From assembly GCF_023715225.1 (NCBI RefSeq), contig NZ_JAMBNS010000006.1:1-64000 (forward strand): a stretch of 64,000 nucleotides of DNA, read 5' to 3'. Under the pieces are notes generated by a model that ran no database searches, was not told the DNA's origin, and saw only the letters and a program-made list of their open reading frames with translations. The position numbers and the translations under genes were made by a program. Positions 27,316 through 36,056 of this stretch are shown here, piece by piece. Position 1 is the stretch's first letter. Every line of letters begins with the position of its first letter. This DNA comes from Robertmurraya korlensis. GTDB taxonomy: Bacteria > Bacillota > Bacilli > Bacillales > Cytobacillaceae.

Positions 27316-27345
27316 TAGTTTGAGTGGATGTATTAAAATATATAC
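27316..27345 (-). promoter_or_regulatory. Sigma-G-like promoter of the SASP gene
   Basis: On the minus strand GTATA (27345-27341), an 18-bp spacer and CAAACTA (27322-27316) match the sigma-G pattern GHATR-N18-CATNHTA with one mismatch. The -35 element touches the stop codon of the upstream kinase gene. Confidence 0.65.
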
Positions 27346-28613
27346 TAAGATGTCATAGCATTTTCTACCTGGGAAGGAAAACTAGGTAAAAGAATGGTTG
27401 CAGTTGTACCTTTATTTGGTTCACTACTGTAGGAAATATCTCCACCATGCTGCTCAATAATTTTAAAGCTAACGGTTAAACCAAGACCCGTTCCATTCTC
27501 TTTTGAACTATAAAAAGGTTCACCAAGACGGTTTTTTGCTTGCTCAGAAATTCCTTCTCCACTATCAATCACTCGAATAACTGTCATCCCATCAGAATTT
27601 ACATCAAGTATGACATCCACTGTACCACCGTTACTAGACGCTTCAACAGCATTTTTAATGATATTAATGAGCAATTGTTTAATTTGATTTTCTTCACAAT
27701 TAATAGTAGGAGTGTGAGCTTTATAAAAGTTTATATTTACATTCACCATATTTGCTTGAGTTTCTAATAATGAAATAACATGTTCAATTGTTTTACCAAT
27801 ATCAGTTTTTGAAAAATTTACTTTTTGAGGTTTTGCTAATAGCAATAGCTCACTAACGATATCATTTATTCTTTCTAGTTCACTTAGCATAATTTCGTAA
27901 TATCGGTCGTTTTTCTGATCAGCTGGGCGAATAAATTGAACAAATCCCTTGAGAGAAGTTAAGGGGTTTCGTATTTCATGTGCAACACTAGCAGCTAGCT
28001 CCCCGATTACAGATAGTTTTTCCGAGCGTACTAATCTTTCTTCAGCAAGTTTTTTTTCAGTAATATCTCGTCCAATAACTACTAGACCCTTTCTCGAGCC
28101 ATCCTCATAAAATAGAGGATGTTTAATGGTATCAAATGTTTTTGTCCCTCCATCAGGAAGGGGAATGACTTCTTCGCATCTAGTAACTGTTCGGCTTTCC
28201 CATGCGATACGGTCTGAATATTCTTCACAGTATATGAGTGCATCACGGTAAAACTCACTGTATTCAGCTAACTCTGTGTCCGTTTTTCCTTTATAATTCA
28301 CATGTTCTAATTGAAAAAGTTCAAGTCCGAAGGTATTTGTTTTTAACCAACGTCCTTCTCCATCTTTGAAACAAACAAAGTCTACCATTGAGTTAATTAA
28401 AGTAGATAATTGTTGTTCTTCTTTTTCTACCGTTTTTAATTTAGGGCTTTTCTTAACGATCAAAAAGAAAAAGAACAAATTAAAAATAACGAATAGAATA
28501 TCTTTTAAAAGGTGTGAAAACTTATTAGGAGTAACATCACCTGTTATATAAACGGAAGCTAAAATATAAATAAAACAAAAAAGGATATAGACAATAACTA
28601 AATTTTTTTTCAA
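27345..28613 (-). CDS. PAS-domain sensor histidine kinase
   Basis: A 422-residue kinase. Two N-terminal membrane helices (about 4-23 and 36-54) leave little outside the cell; a PAS domain spans about residues 68-188; the phosphoacceptor His212 is in [15 protein letters not shown]; the ATPase domain has [16 protein letters not shown] and GTGLGLTVS. The H-box is the type found in Bacillus sporulation kinases that phosphorylate Spo0F. No response regulator is adjacent, as expected for such orphan kinases. A second kinase of the same design lies at 39.3-40.6 kb. Confidence 0.88.
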   Translation of the reverse strand: MKKNLVIVYILFCFIYILASVYITGDVTPNKFSHLLKDILFVIFNLFFFFLIVKKSPKLKTVEKEEQQLSTLINSMVDFVCFKDGEGRWLKTNTFGLELFQLEHVNYKGKTDTELAEYSEFYRDALIYCEEYSDRIAWESRTVTRCEEVIPLPDGGTKTFDTIKHPLFYEDGSRKGLVVIGRDITEKKLAEERLVRSEKLSVIGELAASVAHEIRNPLTSLKGFVQFIRPADQKNDRYYEIMLSELERINDIVSELLLLAKPQKVNFSKTDIGKTIEHVISLLETQANMVNVNINFYKAHTPTINCEENQIKQLLINIIKNAVEASSNGGTVDVILDVNSDGMTVIRVIDSGEGISEQAKNRLGEPFYSSKENGTGLGLTVSFKIIEQHGGDISYSSEPNKGTTATILLPSFPSQVENAMTS

Positions 28614-28833
28614 TGAGTGTTCTCCTGTTCTTTCTACATAAAAAATAGTAAAAAAGCACTAATAAAATTTCAACATAGTTCTATCTGTAAAAGTACCACG
28701 TTTTTTTCAAAAAAGGAAGAGGAATACATAGATTCAAGCTACAGATAATTTAATTCCTACATGGTTCGTTTGTAACTTCAATTCAATTCCAAACGACAAA
28801 TATGGTGAAGGAATAACAAAATGAGGTGTTTAT

Positions 28834-29292
28834 ATGAAGAAAATTTTAGTATTTATAATAGCTGTTTTTGTATTAGGTGGATGTGCTGCTGAAAGGGAAG
28901 CAGAACCAGTAATATCATCAGGTAAAGTGGAGGGAAACATGGATACAGTACAAGGGGAAGTGGTATCAAAGCTTAAAGAAATTAGTCCACTTTTGTTTCA
29001 GTATCATGTGAAAAATGACTCAGGTAAGGAAATTACACTCGATTTTACTTCCTCTCAAAGGTTTGATTATTCAATAGTAAATTCAAATGGAGAAGAGGTG
29101 TTTTTATTTTCTAGTGTTAGCTCCTTTTTACAAGTGATAGGAAAAGAGGTACTCGCTCCCGGGGACCAACTAACTTATGACATTAACGTGAAAGATGTTG
29201 AATTAAGTAAAGGTAAATATTCGTTACATGCTTGGATGACACCAAGGACGGGGAAGGCATATAGCTCGTCAATAGAATTTACAGTTGAGTAA
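28834..29292 (+). CDS. BsuPI-domain lipoprotein
   Basis: A 152-residue protein with a signal peptide and lipobox VLGGC (Cys17), so anchored outside the membrane. Residues about 45-150 resemble the BsuPI proteinase-inhibitor domain (LDFTSSQRFDYSIVNSNGEEV, then LAPGDQLTYDI). In B. subtilis the founding member inhibits an intracellular protease; extracellular lipoprotein versions are common and unstudied. Single gene between two intergenic regions; ATG at 28834 follows a GAGGTG site. Confidence 0.75.
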   Translation: MKKILVFIIAVFVLGGCAAEREAEPVISSGKVEGNMDTVQGEVVSKLKEISPLLFQYHVKNDSGKEITLDFTSSQRFDYSIVNSNGEEVFLFSSVSSFLQVIGKEVLAPGDQLTYDINVKDVELSKGKYSLHAWMTPRTGKAYSSSIEFTVE

Positions 29293-29310
29293 ATAACTAT
29301 TATTTGTTGA

Positions 29311-29343
29311 AATGCCTAACATCCAATGGGAAGGTTAGGCATT
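29311..29343 (+). terminator. Terminator of the lipoprotein gene
   Basis: AATGCCTAAC and GTTAGGCATT form a 10-bp stem with a 13-nt loop, followed by ATCTTTTT. Confidence 0.8.
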
Positions 29344-29378
29344 ATCTTTTTATAGTCGCTAGGAATAGGTGAAGAAAA

Positions 29379-29387
29379 TGGTATAAT
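29379..29387 (+). promoter_or_regulatory. Extended -10 promoter of pssA
   Basis: TGGTATAAT is a perfect extended -10 element; the -35 position shows no good match, as is common for this class. Confidence 0.5.
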
Positions 29388-29433
29388 AGGGTAGGGATGT
29401 ATTTAGAGGCTCAAAAGGAGGTTGAAGGAGCTA

Positions 29434-30132
29434 GTGCGTTTTACAAAAAGTATTCCTAATATGTTTACTTTAGGAAATTTATTTTGTGGCTTTTTATCCA
29501 TCGGTTTTGCAGCAGAAGGTGAATATAATAATGCGGCCATTTTAATACTAATCGGTATGATGTTAGATAGCATGGACGGACGCTTAGCGAGAATGCTTAA
29601 AGCAGATAGCTCACTGGGAAAAGAGCTGGATTCATTAGCAGATATTGTAACGTTTGGAGTCGCTCCATCATTTTTAGTGTATTATACATATTTAAATCAA
29701 CTTGGTAAGCTAGGGATAATGGTTGCTGGTTTATTCCCGTTGTTTGGTGCTTATCGACTAGCCAGATTTAATATTAGTAGTTCGAAATCAAGCTTAAATT
29801 ATTTTATAGGTGTACCAATTACTGCAGCTGGTGGAATTTTGGCCTTATTAACATTGTTTGGAAATTATATACCGAACATAATAACAACTGTTGTTTTTAC
29901 AGGATTATGTTTCTTAATGGTAAGCCGGATAAGAATTCCGAGTTTTAAGGAAATTCCTTTACCGAAATACGGGACGATTGTTACTCTCTTTATCGGGTGT
30001 TTATTATTTGTTATCTATAAAGGTACATATAAGCAATTCCCCTATTTAATCTACATAGCAACACCGCTTTACGTTGCTTATTTAGCCTATCGCTTTGTAA
30101 AAAAGAAAAACAATAAGGAAGAACTTGAGTAG
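29434..30132 (+). CDS. pssA: CDP-diacylglycerol-serine O-phosphatidyltransferase
   Basis: About 232 residues with roughly eight membrane helices. The CDP-alcohol phosphotransferase signature is complete: DGRLARMLKADSSLGKELDSLADI gives D-G-x2-A-R-x8-G-x3-D-x3-D. It makes phosphatidylserine from CDP-diacylglycerol and serine, the precursor of phosphatidylethanolamine. The longest frame starts at TTG 29422, right against the ribosome site AAAGGAGG; GTG 29434 gives a more usual spacing. It is longer than the 177-residue B. subtilis PssA. No psd gene is adjacent. Confidence 0.9.
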   Translation: MRFTKSIPNMFTLGNLFCGFLSIGFAAEGEYNNAAILILIGMMLDSMDGRLARMLKADSSLGKELDSLADIVTFGVAPSFLVYYTYLNQLGKLGIMVAGLFPLFGAYRLARFNISSSKSSLNYFIGVPITAAGGILALLTLFGNYIPNIITTVVFTGLCFLMVSRIRIPSFKEIPLPKYGTIVTLFIGCLLFVIYKGTYKQFPYLIYIATPLYVAYLAYRFVKKKNNKEELE

Positions 30133-30135
30133 AAA

Positions 30136-30166
30136 AAACCCCTTCATTTTTAAAATGGAGGGGTTT
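30136..30166. terminator. Bidirectional terminator
   Basis: AAACCCCTTCATTTT and AAAATGGAGGGGTTT pair with one wobble between convergent genes; A-run on the left serves the minus strand. Confidence 0.8.
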
Positions 30167-30178
30167 AATTTGCTTATT

Positions 30179-30553
30179 TTACTTAAAGAAAACTTTATCA
30201 ATATTATATTTTGCTTGTTCCGTATTGATAATATATGTTTCATAAATTTCTCTTTCCATCGCATCTTCAACAGTAATAACGGCAATTTTGTAAACTTCAT
30301 CCCGATGTTTTTTAATAGGAGAAACTTGATCCTCAAAATGTTTTTTCACTCTTGGGCGAAGCTTTCTTGCTTTACCAACAAACAGTAAATCATCGCTAGC
30401 ATTAAAGAAAAGGATGATTCCACCTTTATCTCTTGGAATTTTGTGATAATCAGTAAAACCGTATTCGCTGCTTATTACTGCTTCAACTGGTTCTCCAACT
30501 TGTCGCTTCTTAGTAATTACGACATCTGGGTTAGGTATTTCGATTTTTATCAT
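30179..30553 (-). CDS. GIY-YIG-like nuclease domain protein
   Basis: A 124-residue protein. GGIILFFNASDDLLFVGKA followed by RKLRPRVKKHF matches the UvrC-type GIY-YIG pattern (degenerate first motif, then VGKAxxLRxRVxxHF), and Glu in EDAMEREIYE would be the metal ligand. It lacks other UvrC domains, so it is a stand-alone protein of the YurQ type. Whether it still cuts DNA is uncertain because the first motif is GII rather than GIY. Confidence 0.7.
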   Translation of the reverse strand: MIKIEIPNPDVVITKKRQVGEPVEAVISSEYGFTDYHKIPRDKGGIILFFNASDDLLFVGKARKLRPRVKKHFEDQVSPIKKHRDEVYKIAVITVEDAMEREIYETYIINTEQAKYNIDKVFFK

Positions 30554-30748
30554 ATGTATTCACTTCCTATCTTCCATTGATACTACCATTATTATAGGTA
30601 AAAATCTACTTTGTAATTACTAATGTTGTGAGTATTATCACCAATTTATCAAAAAGAGAAATTATGAACATTTTGTGAATAGTTCCAATCTTTTCCTCTT
30701 ATTAAGATGATCCATTCTTTTACGTACTGTTTGGGAAGAAGGGAGCAT

Positions 30749-30792
30749 TTAGTAGTGGGAAAAAAGTATATTATAATGGAAAAATTGGTTTT
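30749..30792 (+). promoter_or_regulatory. Promoter and candidate ComK box of comK
   Basis: TTAGTA (30749-30754), 17 bp and TATAAT (30772-30777) form a plausible sigma-A promoter. AAAA-N5-TTTT, the half-site bound by ComK, occurs at 30780-30792, and an imperfect one (AAAA-N5-TTAT) at 30762-30774; their 5-bp separation is not one of the known classes. A leader of about 155 nt follows. Confidence 0.4.
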
Positions 30793-30940
30793 GTCAAATT
30801 GCTCATGTTAGGAAATGTGACATGAAATGAGGCGAATTTTTTAACTGTTGAAACAACTATTGAAGAGCTCGAACCGACTATGGATAATATTGCTATAAAT
30901 AACTCATTATGTATGATGAGACCGTATGGAGGAGTGCTTG

Positions 30941-31480
30941 ATGAAGCTAATTGATAGCTATATTTTAACAAGTGAAACACTATTTATGATTCCTGAAATC
31001 GATTCAAACGAGAATGTATGCACACTGATTCAGGAAGGCAAGAAATCCTTTTTTGTTTCCAAATCTCCTAAACGAATTTTAGAGGAAACGATGAAATACT
31101 ATGGATTTACCTTAGAAGGGGCAATTAATGGAGCAAAAGCAGTATTAGGAAATTATCATATGGTTCCAATAGTTATTAGTGCTCCTTTAAACATGTATTG
31201 GTTTCCAACCCAATCTCCCTCTAGTGACCACTGTATATGGATTTCACTAGTACATATTGAGGACATTGTACAATATAGCTATCTGCAGTCCCTTGTTTCT
31301 TTTAAAACAGGCATGTCCATTATCATTAACAAGAAAGCCGCTAGATTAATAAACAAGCAGCAGCAAACGGCCATTTTAAAAGTACGAACAGAACAGAGAC
31401 TTGTCAAAAAGGATTCCTACTTTATTCTACATAATAAATATAGCGGTGTTCAGAGAGAAGAAAATCCATTGGTAGAATAA
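30941..31480 (+). CDS. comK: Competence transcription factor ComK-like
   Basis: A 179-residue relative of ComK, the master activator of DNA uptake. The central block IVISAPLNMYWFPTQSPSSD followed by HCIWISLVHI aligns with the conserved FLFPTLSS...CGWISHVHV segment of B. subtilis ComK, and the KSPKRILEETMKYYG region matches its N-terminal half. ATG at 30941 is 8 nt after GGAGG; the longest frame (30926) starts inside that site. Some Bacilli have two comK genes, so this could be ComK1 or ComK2; activity cannot be inferred. Confidence 0.88.
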   Translation: MKLIDSYILTSETLFMIPEIDSNENVCTLIQEGKKSFFVSKSPKRILEETMKYYGFTLEGAINGAKAVLGNYHMVPIVISAPLNMYWFPTQSPSSDHCIWISLVHIEDIVQYSYLQSLVSFKTGMSIIINKKAARLINKQQQTAILKVRTEQRLVKKDSYFILHNKYSGVQREENPLVE

Positions 31481-31483
31481 GCG

Positions 31484-31519
31484 AAAAAACCGGCATATGT
31501 AAATATATGCCGGTTTTTT
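31484..31519. terminator. Bidirectional terminator
   Basis: A 15-bp perfect stem (AAAAAACCGGCATAT with its complement) and 6-nt loop between comK and purU, with A/T runs for both strands. Confidence 0.93.
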
Positions 31520-31530
31520 GATGAAGTGTT

Positions 31531-32412
31531 TTAGTCAAAGACGATTGTTTTGTTTCCAAAGGGAATAATTCTATGACTATTATGCCATTTTACCGCCTTT
31601 AATAGTACCTTCCTTTCAACTTGACTTCCAATTTTCTTTAAATCAGAAAGTTCATGATGATGTTTGACTCGCTCGATATCTTGCTCAATAATAGGTCCTT
31701 CGTCTAGATCATCCGTAACATAATGGGCTGTTGCACCAATTAATTTAACGCCTCTTTCATAGGCACGCTTATAAGGATTTGCTCCTATAAATGCAGGAAG
31801 GAAAGAGTGGTGAATATTAATAATTTGATATGGATAATGCTCAATAAATGCTGGAGACAAAATTTGCATGTATCTTGCTAAAACAATAGTATCTATTTTA
31901 TATTCCTTCAAAAGTTCCAATTGTTTTTTTTCAACTTCTTCTTTTGTTTCTCGAGTAACTGGAAGATAGTAAAAAGGAATATTAACATTCTCAACATATT
32001 CTCTTAGATCCTCATGATTACCAACAACTAATTTAATATCACCTAATAAATCACCACGTTGCCATTCTAATAATAATTCGAGGAGACAATGATTCTCCTT
32101 TGAAACAAAAATGGCTAAGTTTTGTAATTCACTTCCATAATTAAAGGAATACTTCATAGCAAATGTTTCCGATAGAAGTTCAAATGACTTTTCAATAGAT
32201 GGTTTTTTATTTTCTAAATCTGAACATTCGAATTCAATTCTTAAGAAAAAATGCCCGGCTTCTGGGTCAGTTGAATGTTGATTTGAATCGATAATATTGC
32301 AGTCATGCTCAAATAATGTTGTTGAAACCTTCGAAACGATACCTGGTCTATCAGGGCAGCTGATTAGTAGGATTCCACGATTTTCTCTTTTTTCTTTTAA
32401 GCCGTGTTGCAA
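31531..32412 (-). CDS. purU: Formyltetrahydrofolate deformylase
   Basis: About 293 residues: an N-terminal ACT domain (LLISCPDRPGIVSKVS, about 15-90) and a C-terminal formyltransferase-fold domain with NIHHSFLPAFIGANPY and the catalytic aspartate region TDDLDEGPII. It hydrolyses 10-formyl-THF to THF and formate, balancing one-carbon pools. The longest frame starts at 32445, but TTG 32412 is 7 nt after GAGGGGG and gives the normal N-terminus. Single-gene unit. Confidence 0.93.
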   Translation of the reverse strand: MQHGLKEKRENRGILLISCPDRPGIVSKVSTTLFEHDCNIIDSNQHSTDPEAGHFFLRIEFECSDLENKKPSIEKSFELLSETFAMKYSFNYGSELQNLAIFVSKENHCLLELLLEWQRGDLLGDIKLVVGNHEDLREYVENVNIPFYYLPVTRETKEEVEKKQLELLKEYKIDTIVLARYMQILSPAFIEHYPYQIINIHHSFLPAFIGANPYKRAYERGVKLIGATAHYVTDDLDEGPIIEQDIERVKHHHELSDLKKIGSQVERKVLLKAVKWHNSHRIIPFGNKTIVFD

Positions 32413-32520
32413 GGTAATCCCCCTCGTTGTAATAATATTGTCCAATCATACTACACACTAGAGTAGTTTTGTACATAAATAATTTTTTATGTGAAATTTG
32501 ATAATTTTCAAAACACAGAA

Positions 32521-32548
32521 AAAATCCTAGTAGTTCCACTAGGATTTT
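32521..32548 (-). terminator. Terminator of the TVP38-type gene
   Basis: AAAATCCTAGT and ACTAGGATTTT form an 11-bp stem with a 6-nt loop; good T-run on either strand. Confidence 0.85.
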
Positions 32549-32561
32549 TGAATAGACTTTT

Positions 32562-33281
32562 TTATTCCCCCATCTTAGAAGAGACTTTTCTTGTTGCTCT
32601 TTTTTTACTGTAAACATAGTAAAAGATAAGACATAGGAGTAATATCCCACCAAGTATATATTCGTTAACAGTGGATGATAAAAAACCAACAGGAATAAGT
32701 GCTAAAACGAAAAAGTAAATAAAATTTCCAAATAGGGTTCCGAGAAGAAAACTAGAAAACTTAATAGAACTAACCCCCGCTAGTATATTTACCAAGCTAG
32801 TTGGAATAAAAGGAAATATTCTTGCTTCAAACACATAAATAAATCCTTTATTTTCAACTTTTTCTACTAGTTTTTCATCAACTTTGCTGAGAAGCCAGCC
32901 TTGAAATAAATAGCGAACAAGGAAGAAGATAAGGATGGCGGCAAGAATACTTGTTAACCAGCTCCATAAAAATCCTAACAAAAAGCCAAAAAAAGTTATA
33001 TTAATGGTTATTACTAATAGTAACGGGATGATAGTGAATGAGTTTTGAATGATCATGATAAATGTTGAAAATAGTAAAATACTGATTCGATTATTCCCAA
33101 CAAATGTTTTTATCTTCTGTAAGTCACCCTTTAGGATTGCTTCAAACAAAGGTGTATTTTTTAGGAAAATAAATACACCTAAAATAATAAGAACAAAAAC
33201 TACATTTCTCCAATTTAACAATAACCTCGTTATAGTTCGATTTTTCATATAAGTTACAATAGTGGGTGACACAATATTCAA
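32562..33281 (-). CDS. TVP38/TMEM64 (VTT-domain) membrane protein
   Basis: A 239-residue protein with about six membrane helices and the VTT/SNARE-associated domain pattern: IPLLLVITINITFFGFLLGF, then FIPTSLVNILAGVSSIKFSSFLLGTLFG. Relatives of the DedA superfamily act in lipid flipping or proton-coupled transport; the exact role of bacterial TVP38 proteins is not settled. The TTG at 33281 follows AAGGGG by 9 nt. Confidence 0.82.
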   Translation of the reverse strand: MNIVSPTIVTYMKNRTITRLLLNWRNVVFVLIILGVFIFLKNTPLFEAILKGDLQKIKTFVGNNRISILLFSTFIMIIQNSFTIIPLLLVITINITFFGFLLGFLWSWLTSILAAILIFFLVRYLFQGWLLSKVDEKLVEKVENKGFIYVFEARIFPFIPTSLVNILAGVSSIKFSSFLLGTLFGNFIYFFVLALIPVGFLSSTVNEYILGGILLLCLIFYYVYSKKRATRKVSSKMGE

Positions 33282-33358
33282 CCACTACTTCCCCTTTATC
33301 TAAAGTATTTACCCCTTCGTTATCATATTAACTCTACGCCAATAGTGTACCACAGAGA

Positions 33359-33418
33359 GGGTGTCAGACACCCTAAAAAGACAAAAAGGTCATATTTGTC
33401 CGTCTGGAATGGACAGTG
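33359..33418 (-). repeat. Dispersed intergenic repeat, copy A (inverted)
   Basis: Sixty base pairs opening with the perfect palindrome GGGTGTCAGACACCC (33359-33373) and ending with GGACAGTG. Read on the minus strand it matches copies B (35115-35172) and C (42434-42491): CACTGTCCA, about ten bases, GGACAAA, then AGGGTGTCTGACACC. Confidence 0.8.
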
Positions 33419-33486
33419 AATAGAAACTTTATTGTAAAATAATCTTACAAAGTAAATCGAAATATTTAAAAAATTAAAAATAATTC

Positions 33487-33515
33487 TTTTCAATTGTGAC
33501 ATCTCTTATTATAAT
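33487..33515 (+). promoter_or_regulatory. Promoter of the amino-acid symporter gene
   Basis: TTTTCA (33487-33492), 17 bp and TATAAT (33510-33515), about 30 bp before the TTG start. Confidence 0.5.
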
Positions 33516-33546
33516 TAGAAAATAATATACTAAAGGGGGAATTTAT

Positions 33547-35040
33547 TTGGAAGATTTCGTGAACTGGTTAAATGGAATTATATGGAGTCCAGCACTTATT
33601 TATTTATGCTTAGGAGTAGGATTGTATTTTTCACTTGCGACTAGATTTTTACAGGTTCGTCATTTGGGTGATGTAGGGAAGTTAATGTTCCAAAAGCATT
33701 CTTCAGAAAATGGTATTACTTCTTTTCAGGCTTTATCATTAGCTCTATCTGGACGTGTTGGTACAGGTAATATCGCAGGGGTTGCAACAGCGATTGCTTA
33801 CGGTGGACCTGGTGCTGTTTTTTGGATGTGGTTAATTGCGTTTTTAGGAGCGGGATCTGCGTTTGTTGAGGCTGCTCTTGGTCAAGTATATAAAGTAAAA
33901 CAAAACGGTCAATACCGTGGGGGACCTGCTTTCTATATTGAAAAAGGTTTGAAAATGAAATGGTACGCAGTTTTATTCGCATTTGTTACAGTGCTTGCTA
34001 CGGGTGCTTTGCTTCCAGGAGTTCAAGCAAATAGCATCGCCGCAGGAATGGACAACGCATTCGGTATTAGTCCGGCAATTACGGGAACAATTGTTGTTTT
34101 CGTCCTAGCTGTTATCATCTTTGGTGGCGTTAAGCGTATTGCTCGAACAGCAGAGATTATCGTACCATTTATGGCGGTTGGATATATTATTGTAGCTTTA
34201 GCAATTATTGTATTAAATATTTCTCAATTACCAGGAGTTATTTCATTAATCTTCTCAAGTGCTTTTGGCCAAGACGCTGCTTTTGGTGGAATACTTGGAT
34301 CTGCTATCGCTTGGGGGGTAAAGCGTGGAATTTATTCAAACGAAGCGGGTCAAGGTACAGCACCTCATGCTGCATCAGCAGCTGAAGTTTCGCATCCAGC
34401 GAAACAGGGGATTGTTCAAGCTTTCTCTGTGTACATTGATACATTATTCGTTTGTTCAGCAACAGCGTTTATGATTTTAATTACAGGTATGTACAATGTT
34501 ACTCCTGAAGGGGCTGACCCAATTCGTACGAATTTAGAAGGAATAGAACCTGGTCCTCAATATACTCAATCTGCGGTTGAGTCAGTAATGCCAGGATTTG
34601 GCGGTCCATTTGTTGCAATTGCTTTATTGTTCTTTGCATTTACAACAATCATGGCGTACTATTACATGGCAGAAACGAATCTTGCTTACATAAATAGCAA
34701 GAAGAGCCGAAAATGGATGGACTATGTATTACGTGTTGTGTTCTTATTTATGGTGTTCTACGGAAGTGTGAAGACAGCTGGTCTTGCTTGGACACTAGGT
34801 GATATTGGGGTAGGAAGTATGGCGTGGCTTAATATTATAGCGATCGTTCTACTAACGAAGCCAGCATTAAAACTTCTTCGTGACTACGAAGAACAAAAGA
34901 AAGCTGGAAAAGATCCTGTATTCGACCCAGTTAAAGTTGGAATTGAAAACGCCGAATTCTGGGAAAAGGAATACGTGTACCTTGGAGATCACGAGGAAAC
35001 TAGAAAAGATTTTGAAAATAGTAAAACAATAAGTAAATAA
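33547..35040 (+). CDS. Sodium:alanine/glycine symporter (AGCS family)
   Basis: A 497-residue protein with about 10-11 membrane helices. Signature blocks are LSGRVGTGNIAGVATAI (about residues 69-85), GGPGAVFWMW and YSNEAGQGTAPHAA. It imports alanine, glycine or glutamine with Na+, as AlsT, YrbD and YflA do in B. subtilis; substrate preference is not visible. The TTG start at 33547 lies 7 nt after AAGGGGG. The gene has its own promoter and a very strong terminator and is flanked by inverted copies of the intergenic repeat. Confidence 0.92.
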   Translation: MEDFVNWLNGIIWSPALIYLCLGVGLYFSLATRFLQVRHLGDVGKLMFQKHSSENGITSFQALSLALSGRVGTGNIAGVATAIAYGGPGAVFWMWLIAFLGAGSAFVEAALGQVYKVKQNGQYRGGPAFYIEKGLKMKWYAVLFAFVTVLATGALLPGVQANSIAAGMDNAFGISPAITGTIVVFVLAVIIFGGVKRIARTAEIIVPFMAVGYIIVALAIIVLNISQLPGVISLIFSSAFGQDAAFGGILGSAIAWGVKRGIYSNEAGQGTAPHAASAAEVSHPAKQGIVQAFSVYIDTLFVCSATAFMILITGMYNVTPEGADPIRTNLEGIEPGPQYTQSAVESVMPGFGGPFVAIALLFFAFTTIMAYYYMAETNLAYINSKKSRKWMDYVLRVVFLFMVFYGSVKTAGLAWTLGDIGVGSMAWLNIIAIVLLTKPALKLLRDYEEQKKAGKDPVFDPVKVGIENAEFWEKEYVYLGDHEETRKDFENSKTISK

Positions 35041-35050
35041 GCTGTTACTT

Positions 35051-35105
35051 AAGCTCATATCAATTTGGTAGAGGTTCATTACACCAAATTGATATGAGCT
35101 TTTTT
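35051..35105 (+). terminator. Strong terminator of the symporter gene
   Basis: A 19-bp perfect stem (35051-35069 with 35083-35101), unusually long, followed by TTTTT. Confidence 0.92.
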
Positions 35106-35114
35106 ATTAAGTTG

Positions 35115-35172
35115 ACTGTCCACCTGAGGAGGACAAAAATACGAAAAGTGTCCACGAAGGGTGTCTGACACC
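35115..35172 (+). repeat. Dispersed intergenic repeat, copy B
   Basis: Fifty-eight bases: ACTGTCCACCTGAGGAGGAC, an A-rich linker, GTGTCCACG, then AGGGTGTCTGACACC. It contains a TGTCC/GGACA hairpin and a GGTGTC/GACACC palindrome. It lies 10 bp after the symporter terminator and 50 bp before the next gene. Confidence 0.85.
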
Positions 35173-35221
35173 TACCCGGTGTGGTATACTTTTTGGAAAA
35201 AGGGCTAGAAGGGGAACAGGA

Positions 35222-35980
35222 ATGGTAAGTAAGGAAAAGAAGCTCTACGAAGTAGATTTATATAAACCGATACAAAAGTTTTTTTCTAAGCTGGGCTACG
35301 AGGTACAGGGAGAAGTTCATCATTGTGATGTAGTGGCGCTAAAGGATGATGAATTAATCGTTGTCGAGTTGAAATTATCATTAACGGTTGACCTCCTTAT
35401 GCAGGCAACAAAAAGGCAAAAGCTAACGGATCAAGTGTATATAGCAATTCCTAAACCAAAATATAAGATGAACTCAAAGAAATGGCATGATCTTTGTCAC
35501 TTATTAAAAAGACTTGAATTAGGGTTAATTGTTGTTTCTTTTTTAAAAAGCGGTGCAAAAATGGAAGTCTGTTTTTCCCCAAAACCATTTAACAGACAGA
35601 GAAGTAAAAATTATCATGTAAGGAACCGGAAAAAGTTGATTGAGGAAATGAAGGGAAGAAACGTTAATTACAATGTGGGTGGCAGTTCAAAGACAAAAAT
35701 TATGACCGCATACAAAGAGAACTGTATACAAATTGCCAGTTTGTTAGTTAGAAACGGCTCGATGACTCCAAAAGCACTTCGACAAAAAGGGACGGGTGAG
35801 AAGACACTATCGATTCTCTCTAAAAATTATTATGGTTGGTTTGAAAAAGTCAGCAGGGGTGTGTATACCATTACTGATACAGGGAAAAAAGAGTTGAAGG
35901 ATTATCCAGAAGTAGTTAATCATTTCCTTGTTGCTGAAGAGAAAAAGACAAATGATGAGTACCTAAATGAAAATTCATAA
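35222..35980 (+). CDS. DUF2161 PD-(D/E)XK nuclease-like protein
   Basis: A 252-residue protein. The N-terminal half has a nuclease-fold core: HHCDVVALKDDELIVVELK gives the D...E-x-K metal site (about residues 36-51). Residues about 160-235 look like a winged-helix DNA-binding segment (IASLLVRNGSMTPKALRQKG). This matches the DUF2161 family of predicted restriction-like phosphodiesterases. It is not next to a methylase or other defence gene, so a role in DNA repair or uncharacterised nucleic-acid processing is open. Confidence 0.72.
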   Translation: MVSKEKKLYEVDLYKPIQKFFSKLGYEVQGEVHHCDVVALKDDELIVVELKLSLTVDLLMQATKRQKLTDQVYIAIPKPKYKMNSKKWHDLCHLLKRLELGLIVVSFLKSGAKMEVCFSPKPFNRQRSKNYHVRNRKKLIEEMKGRNVNYNVGGSSKTKIMTAYKENCIQIASLLVRNGSMTPKALRQKGTGEKTLSILSKNYYGWFEKVSRGVYTITDTGKKELKDYPEVVNHFLVAEEKKTNDEYLNENS

Positions 35981-36056
35981 AATTGTCAACCTAACTAACT
36001 TTTATTTTACGTATTTTTGCTAAGATGAAGATACAACATAATATTATTAGGCTATG

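Noticed and set aside
30771-30980. 69-codon minus-strand frame upstream of comK
   Set aside because: Covers the promoter and start of comK, lacks a ribosome site and shows no recognisable protein features.
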